From NCBI RefSeq assembly GCF_000224145.3, contig NC_020172.2:4307961-4371960 (forward strand): DNA of 64,000 nucleotides, written 5' to 3'. Source of the stretch: Ciona intestinalis. Taxonomy: Eukaryota; Chordata; Ascidiacea; Phlebobranchia; Cionidae. Positions 60,501 to 64,000 of the stretch are shown here, piece after piece. Made by a program: the position numbers and the translations under genes. Under the pieces are notes generated by a model. The model saw only the letters and a program-made list of their open reading frames with translations. It was not told where the DNA came from and did not search any database. Each line of letters opens with the position of its first letter. The first letter of the stretch is position 1.

Positions 60501-63500
60501 TTTCAGTCATTGTAGTAATTTTTTTTATCAGTTCCCCCAGTAATATTTGGCCACTCGAGGGACAGAACGAAGGTGATCAACATCGGAAGATCAGAAGTTT
60601 TGGAATGTCGGATCAAAAAAGGAAAACCAACCCCGGAAGTAAGACTCCTCAAAATTTATGCCATGTGACACTGGGATTTGGCCAAACTTTGCCAACTGCC
60701 CTTTGTTTTAAAAATGTTTTTAAATATATTACTTTTGTTTTTTCCTTACGCGTAATTTAACAACTGTTTTGTCGCTATATCATGTTTTCTTCAGTTTAAA
60801 TTTTTTTATATCTAGCTGATCAAATTAATGAATAAATTTTCTTTATTTTAATAAAAATTCAACACGAATTTTTGTACAGATTAAATGGTACAACCAGGAC
60901 AACCAGTTGATCAATGCTTCTCGTGGCATTGTGTTCACTAACGGTAGACAACGCCTTCATATACTTAGTGCACAATTATCCCATGTTGGTAACTACTGGT
61001 GTGAGGCTACCAACATTGCTGGCAAGTCAAGGAAAGATTACACCTTGGATGTTATTGGTAATTATAAAATATCATATATGGTAATTTCTAAGCAGGCACA
61101 AAGTGTATGAAACAGAACGCTTGTGTTAATAAAAAAAATCTAAAAAAATAATCTCCCGCAAAATTACTTGGTGATAGCTGGTAAGCTTACACGAGGTGTA
61201 TGAAACAGAACATAAATGTTATAATGACTTGCGTTGTCCTGTCACATGAGGGTAAAGCGAGTTTTTTTTTATGATTTTCTGGTATGGCAGAACCACTGTT
61301 TTAGGTGACCATTAAAATATATATGTATATATATAATAATTTTTCAGTTCCCCCCTCCATCCGTGGTTCTGGAGAAACAACGAAAGTTAGCGTGGTTCTT
61401 AATAATGACATCACAATGGAGTGTCAGGTCGAGGGAATCCCCACACCCACTGTAACATGGAGGAAAGATGGACAACCCGTCACCTCGTTACGTGTCGGAC
61501 AGCATCAAATATCAGCAGGTTAGTACCAATGTAACGAAGCCTGTATTTTTTACAGATTCGTGTATAACATAAATATCCTGTATTTTTTACGAGTTGCTGT
61601 ACAACATAGCATAGCCTGTTTTAGCCTTTTAATCACGGTGGTCAGCGTTATGGTTAACAATAGTATAAACTAAAATCACATTTGAAGTTGAAATTTGTCA
61701 AATTTTATTGAAACAGTGTACCCAACTGCTTTTTACTTAGAAGTCTGTAGGGTGTAACGGTCACACCTTTTATCCAAAACAATATTTCTTCCTTTTTTAT
61801 CAACAAGCGTGTTTTAACAACTGTTGTTTTACCGTTACTACCCGTCTTTTTGCTTTTGTCAACTCTCTTGTTCTTCGGTATCGTGACCTAAAAGACGAAG
61901 TAAATTTCAATTATTCATTCAAGTCTTACGTATAAAACTAACTTTTATTTTAAATATAAAAATTGAGTAATACATTACTTCTTACAAGAAACCTATCTTT
62001 GCAATTTGAAACAAAAGTTTACATTATAACATAATCTTTATAGAGGTAATGTATTTCGTACAGGTGGTACAAGGCTTACGGTGTCAGATGCATTGGAAAG
62101 TGATGCTGGCAGATATCAATGTTTGGCAGATAATAACGCTGGAAATGCAACCAAAGATTTTCTACTGGATGTTTACTGTGAGTTTGTGGGGACAAAAATA
62201 ATAAATTAATATATTTTATTCTATTCTATATGGGGGAGGTTTCACAGCGTGGCTCGACATTGGCCCTACAATTTAGGCCGGGATTGGCCTATTACTTTAA
62301 CAACCGCGTTGTTACCGTTTGGACATCATCAGATTCAAAGCCATAGCGCCGCAACTCCAAAAAATACATTGTAAATTTAAAACAGGATCAAGAAAAATGG
62401 AATTTAGATGCTAACGATATACCATCTTACCCCACAGTACTGTACGCTCACCAAAACATATAATAATATTGTTGTTTTGCTGTTGATTCCCTTCTTTTGG
62501 TTCCTTAAATATTTGATCAATGATATCGGTCTTAAACAGATGAATAAAAAATCATATTATGTAAAATATCCCCACAGTACTATTTATTTAAACTGCTTAG
62601 TGCTTACCCTACAGTTCTATACTTGAACACCTATTCTTATTCCACAGTACCACCGAGTATTGGTGGTGATTCCGTTGTGAACATAACTGTTGTTGAAAAT
62701 ACCCCGGTTCGAATGTTATGCGACGTTGATGCTTTTCCACCACCAGCTATTACTTGGTTCAAAAACTCAAGACCATTCTTGTTGCACCCTGGCGTCACGT
62801 TATCAGATGGGGATAGACAGCTGGATATACGTTGGGCGCATGTAGGTTTTGTTTCTAATGATGTTTTTCTGTTTTTTTAGTTATAAAAAACTAAAAAAAT
62901 TCTTTGAAAAAAATGTCACTATTTTTGTTGTTCTTTTTGTTCTTTTTTTTTGGTAATTTTTGTAAGTGCCACTTTAAAAGTGATAAACTAGTTTATATTA
63001 AACAATTTTAAACTAAACACATTCTGAGATGAAGTCTTGCCGGATAGCAGACAAACATCGGAAATACTCTACTTTTTATACCAGTTGAGTCGCTAAAAGA
63101 TTATTTACATTATGTTTCTTAGCAGATGTATAAAAAAGTACTATTTTCGTTACCAATATTTTACTCTTCCCAACATACATTCTTCGCCGTGGAACACTGG
63201 TTAGCGTGTCTGACTTTAACCTAGAGGTTACAGGTTCAAGGCTCATTGCTGCTACCATTGTGAGCGTATGTGCCCTTGGGGAAGACACTAAACATTAATA
63301 GCTCCAACCCAATAGTCACTAACGCAAGAGTAAATAAGTTACATTCATTCACATAGGAGCAAGATACAGGCATGTTCCATTGTGAAGCCGTCAATGTCGC
63401 CGGTAGAAAGAAAAAATACTTTAGATTGAAAGTTCTTGTTTTGCCAACAATTTCAGGCCAACAGTTCAACAGACAAAGACATGGTTTGTGGTTTATTGCT

Positions 63501-63921
63501 CTTATAATATTTTGGGTATTCTTTTTTTTGTTATTTCTTGTCACTGCTACCATTTTATGAGTATGTGTCTTTCGGCAAGACACTCAATGGCAATTACTTC
63601 AACCCAGTGGTCACCAAAAAAATCTAAAAAAAATCATTATCTAGTAAGTTACATACGTGCTTTAGAAATACTATTTTTTGACTTCTTAGTTCGGACACCA
63701 CAATTTGAAACCCTTTAAATGTATTTGTTTCTTATTACGGCTTAATGATTTAAAATTCAAAGTATATTTTTTACACAGTTGTTGGGGACCGTATTCGAAT
63801 GATGTGTGATCCCGATGGTGTGCCCATACCAACTATTACATGGACCAAAAATGGCGAAGATATTGATACAGATACTGACGTCCAATCTGAAGGCAGAGTT
63901 TTGGTCATACAGTCAGCTCAG
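39592..63921 (+). CDS. HMCN1: Hemicentin (VWA plus Ig array), N-terminal half; continues past right edge
   Basis: Secreted basement-membrane protein that forms tracks linking adjacent tissues. In the window: signal peptide, VWA domain, hemicentin linker, 19 whole Ig domains and the start of a 20th, from 45 exons totalling 6846 bp (2282 codons), every junction in frame. Exons 1-9: 39592-39904, 40315-40426, 40948-41065, 41291-41413, 42279-42426, 42906-43022, 43471-43608, 43933-44030, 44546-44711; later exons are given with the Ig blocks below. Match to vertebrate hemicentin is colinear: [51 protein letters not shown]. The remaining Ig domains and whatever C-terminal domains follow (TSP1, G2F and EGF in the vertebrate protein) must lie to the right. 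Whether it is the 1:1 orthologue of HMCN1 or pre-duplication HMCN1/2 cannot be told here. Confidence 0.96.
39911..40000 (-). mobile_element. SINE tail fragment beside hemicentin exon 1 donor
   Basis: Reverse tail (AATAAATGAATGCAACTTAC ... GTAAACGACAGTCGTTATAA) beginning 6 bp after the exon 1 splice junction. Confidence 0.7.
40151..40285 (-). mobile_element. SINE tail fragment
   Basis: Reverse tail ending 29 bp before hemicentin exon 2; includes CACGGGTGTTCTGTTTCATA. Confidence 0.75.
40468..40724. mobile_element. TIR element plus adjoining stub
   Basis: A copy at 40468-40657 (ends CATCTTACCAAACTCTACTA), then a 5' stub at 40680-40724 (AGTGGGGGGAGATGGGACAC). Confidence 0.75.
42431..42637. mobile_element. 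Foldback element with 53-bp perfect arms
   Basis: Arms 42440-42492 and 42536-42588 are perfect reverse complements around a 43-nt loop. GTAAGAATGATAT at 42431-42443 recurs at 42625-42637 as a flanking direct repeat. The 3' part GGTAGCAGAAGTAACAGAA recurs at ~55810-55830, in a decayed relative (55645-55832). The insertion lies 4 bp after the exon 5 donor junction. Confidence 0.85.
42651..42766 (-). mobile_element. SINE tail fragment
   Basis: Reverse tail with ATGAATGAATGTAGCTTGTT and CATACACCTCGTGCCAGCTT. Confidence 0.75.
43072..43093. repeat. (AT)n microsatellite
   Basis: An (AT)n run immediately beside the left end of the compound TIR element. Confidence 0.85.
43099..43420. mobile_element. 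Compound head-to-head TIR element
   Basis: One element runs TAGTAGGGTGGGGCAGATGG to GGATATTATGTAATATCCTG, then an inverted second copy follows to ATCTTACCCCACCTTACTCT. The whole 322 bp is a long imperfect palindrome in hemicentin intron 6. Confidence 0.85.
43761..43879 (+). mobile_element. SINE tail fragment
   Basis: Forward tail: GGTAATTCGTAAGCGGGTAC, AGGTGTATGAAACAAAACAT, AAATTACATTTATTC. Confidence 0.7.
44327..44524. mobile_element. TIR element ending 21 bp before hemicentin exon 9
   Basis: TATAGTAGTGTGGGGAAAGA to CATCTTTCCTCACCCTACTA; its right end borders the exon 9 polypyrimidine tract. Confidence 0.88.
45236..45420 (+). mobile_element. SINE with tRNA-like head
   Basis: A head with a B-box-like GCGTTCGATGCTC, then CTTCAACCCAGTGGTTACAA and AAAGAATTACCTACAATG. 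It starts 20 bp after the exon 10 donor. Confidence 0.65.
45615..45812. mobile_element. TIR element 11 bp after hemicentin exon 11 donor
   Basis: TATAGTAGGTAGGGGGAAGA to CATCCTCCCACACCCTACTA; well preserved. Confidence 0.9.
46705..46850 (+). repeat. Decoy duplicate of hemicentin exon 13 acceptor and start
   Basis: 46705-46740 (TTTTAAAAATCCGAAAATTA) resembles 46808-46850 (TTTTTAAGAATCCGAAAATT), which contains the real exon 13 acceptor. The upstream copy has lost the AG. Confidence 0.75.
46975..47220 (+). mobile_element. SINE, near full length
   Basis: Head with GGGTTCAAGGCTCATTGC, middle TCTGGGCAAGACATTTGG, tail ending AAGAAGTTACATTTGATTC. Confidence 0.75.
48901..49147 (+). mobile_element. 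SINE, near full length
   Basis: CTTTGGGCAAGACACTTTTC, AATTGCTCCAACCCAGTGGT, GGTAACTCATAAGCGGGCAC, then CCGGCCACACGAGGATAAAA and the TTACATTTATTC end. Confidence 0.85.
49661..49920 (+). mobile_element. SINE, near full length
   Basis: Head GAGGTAACAGGGCTCGAGGC, then GTGGGCGTATGTGTCATTAA, GGTAACTCGTAAGCTGCACA and a TTACATTTAAT end. Confidence 0.8.
50018..50140 (+). mobile_element. SINE tail ending 27 bp before hemicentin exon 19
   Basis: Tail GACGTGTATGAAACAGAACA to GCAAGTTACATTTATTC; the exon's pyrimidine tract follows directly. Confidence 0.75.
50384..50480 (+). mobile_element. SINE tail ending 21 bp before hemicentin exon 20
   Basis: AACTCATAAGCTGACACAAG to CACATTCATTTATTC. Confidence 0.7.
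50816..50932 (+). repeat. Four-copy tandem 3' splice site before hemicentin exon 21
   Basis: Unit of ~31 bp, TCAAAACTATCTGTTTTTCA+GAA..., at 50816-50849, 50850-50880, 50881-50911 and 50912-50932. Every copy has a pyrimidine tract and a CAG; the last one is used by exon 21 (50933). Confidence 0.9.
51198..51493. mobile_element. Two SINE heads in inverted orientation
   Basis: Forward head 51198-51376 (GTAGCACAATGATTAGCCCT, AGTTCAAGGCTCG) faces a reverse head 51405-51493 (TAGGGCTAATCATTGTGCTA). The heads form a long inverted repeat inside hemicentin intron 21. Confidence 0.8.
51511..51618 (+). repeat. Three-copy tandem 3' splice site before hemicentin exon 22
   Basis: Units 51511-51540, 51541-51580 and 51581-51618 (type TTTTGTACCTTATACTTTA + ATTGCACCATAAAACAGG). 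The second also ends in a usable CAG; the third is the real acceptor. Confidence 0.85.
52700..52800 (+). mobile_element. SINE tail before hemicentin exon 24
   Basis: GCATGAGTTGTATGAACACA, CGGCCACGCGTGGATAAGTA, TTACATTCATTTATC, 31 bp from the exon. Confidence 0.7.
53818..54075 (+). mobile_element. Cluster of three SINE tail fragments
   Basis: Fragments at 53818-53865, 53886-53992 and ~54030-54075 each carry a (G/C)ACGAGGTGTATGAAACAGAA-type segment. Confidence 0.7.
55645..55832. mobile_element. Decayed foldback relative
   Basis: TATCTGGCATAAAAAAACAT at the left and TACCAGATAAGCCGTTGAAA at the right, then GGTAGCAGAAGTAACAGAAT. An older relative of the perfect foldback at 42440. Confidence 0.6.
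56121..56248 (-). mobile_element. SINE tail fragment
   Basis: TTTGAATGAATGTAACTTAC, then CTGTTTCATACACCTTGTGG. Confidence 0.75.
56364..56515 (+). repeat. Decoy duplicate of hemicentin exon 31 acceptor and start
   Basis: 56364-56398 matches 56481-56515 at 30 of 35 positions across the acceptor and first 21 coding bases; the AG is CG in the upstream copy. A SINE tail (56411-56452) lies between the copies. Confidence 0.85.
57972..58214 (+). mobile_element. SINE, near full length
   Basis: CACTGCTACCATTGTGGGCG, CCTTGGGCAAGACACTTAAA, TAGGTGTATGAAACAGAACA, ending CCCATTTATTAG. Confidence 0.8.
58525..58602. mobile_element. TIR element, left half only
   Basis: TAGTAGAGTGGGGGAAGATG to TGGTAAACAAAGAAAGTATA, 21 bp after the exon 35 donor. 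Confidence 0.75.
59238..59402 (+). mobile_element. SINE middle and tail
   Basis: TTCTTGGGCAAGATACTTAA, TTGCTCCAACCCAGTGGTCA, AGAAGGTGTATGAAACAGAA. Confidence 0.75.
59835..59910. mobile_element. TIR element with internal deletion
   Basis: TATAGTAGGATGGGGTAAGA, then directly GTGCTAACATTGCCCCATC. The next ~90 bp (59918-60004) hold a reverse SINE head. Confidence 0.65.
61078..61262 (+). mobile_element. SINE tail, duplicated
   Basis: Two tail copies, each with a TATGAAACAGAAC core (61107-61119 and 61199-61211), in hemicentin intron 40. Confidence 0.7.
62341..62444. mobile_element. TIR element, right half only
   Basis: GCTAACGATATACCATCTTA to CCCCACAGTACTGTA, in hemicentin intron 42. Confidence 0.6.
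63183..63352 (+). mobile_element. SINE with tRNA-like head, ending at hemicentin exon 44
   Basis: An A-box-like ACTGGTTAGCGTGT (63196-63209) and a B-box-like GGTTCAAGGCT (63233-63243) mark a tRNA-derived Pol III head. The body is internally deleted. The tail TTACATTCATTCACATAG runs straight into the exon 44 acceptor at 63356. Confidence 0.85.
63537..63666 (+). mobile_element. SINE fragment
   Basis: TTTCGGCAAGACACTCAATG, ATTACTTCAACCCAGTGGTC, AGTAAGTTACATACGTG. Confidence 0.7.
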
Positions 63922-63963
63922 GTATGATAATGTTTTTAATATTTAAATTTTCAATTAAATACA

Positions 63964-64000
63964 TAGTAGGGTCAGGGGTAGATACTAAATAGGACACTCC
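63964..64000. mobile_element. TIR element cut by right edge
   Basis: TAGTAGGGTCAGGGGTAGAT at the end of the window, 43 bp after exon 45. Confidence 0.7.

Larger units (their letters stand above)
59581..63921 (+). other. HMCN1: Hemicentin Ig domains 16-20 (20 incomplete)
   Basis: Exons 59581-59738, 60150-60276, 60532-60638, 60880-61057, 61348-61518, 62064-62177, 62648-62841, 63357-63483, 63779-63921. Segments are [15 protein letters not shown] (Ig16), [16 protein letters not shown] (Ig17), [15 protein letters not shown] (Ig18), [15 protein letters not shown] (Ig19) and [15 protein letters not shown] (Ig20 first half). The donor of exon 63357-63483 (CATG|GTTTGT) is weak, but it is the one that joins in phase to [10 protein letters not shown]. 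Confidence 0.9.

Noticed and set aside
63183..63260. tRNA-like sequence with A and B boxes
   Set aside because: It is the Pol III head of a repeated SINE, not a complete cloverleaf gene; similar heads recur at 51198 and 59918.

Overview
The window is animal nuclear DNA, AT-rich, with short exons, GT-AG introns of a few hundred bases and a very high load of short dispersed repeats. Two repeat families dominate: a roughly 190-bp terminal-inverted-repeat element with ends like TAGTAGGGTGGGG, and a tRNA-headed SINE with a GAAT-rich tail. Together with the protein content they point to a sea squirt of the genus Ciona (C. intestinalis/robusta type is my best guess). The species call is inference from recognised repeats and orthologues, not from a database search.

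Four protein-coding genes are supported. (1) Minus strand, 100-10588: the N-terminal 963 residues (18 in-frame exons) of a TRPN/NompC mechanosensory channel; the remaining ankyrin repeats and the channel pore lie beyond the left edge. (2) Plus strand, 16912-18459: an intronless NADPH-oxidase activator of the p67phox/NOXA family, with TPRs, the Rac-contact residues and the activation segment, but no recognisable SH3 or PB1 domain. (3) Plus strand, 19120-30716: a 12-exon NRBP-type pseudokinase of 625 residues with an unusual periodic PFSP tail. (4) Plus strand, 39592 to beyond the right edge: hemicentin, with signal peptide, VWA domain, the hemicentin linker and 19 complete Ig domains plus the start of a 20th (45 exons, 2282 codons in the window). 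All exon chains were assembled by hand from splice sites, and every junction keeps frame.

Between genes 1 and 2 (10589-16911) I see mostly repeats plus one candidate two-exon small gene on the minus strand (15466-15732). Between genes 3 and 4 (30717-39591) there is about 9 kb of repeat-rich non-coding DNA with only one weak orphan exon candidate (34352-34465).

The four genes have no evident shared pathway: a mechanotransduction channel, an oxidase activator, a scaffold pseudokinase and a basement-membrane protein. The most unusual structural signal is not a gene. Many introns of NRBP and hemicentin carry degenerate tandem copies of the next exon's 3' splice site and first codons, or of the exon end with its donor. 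In several other introns the acceptor itself sits in a short tandem array. Mobile elements also repeatedly sit within 5-30 bp of splice junctions.
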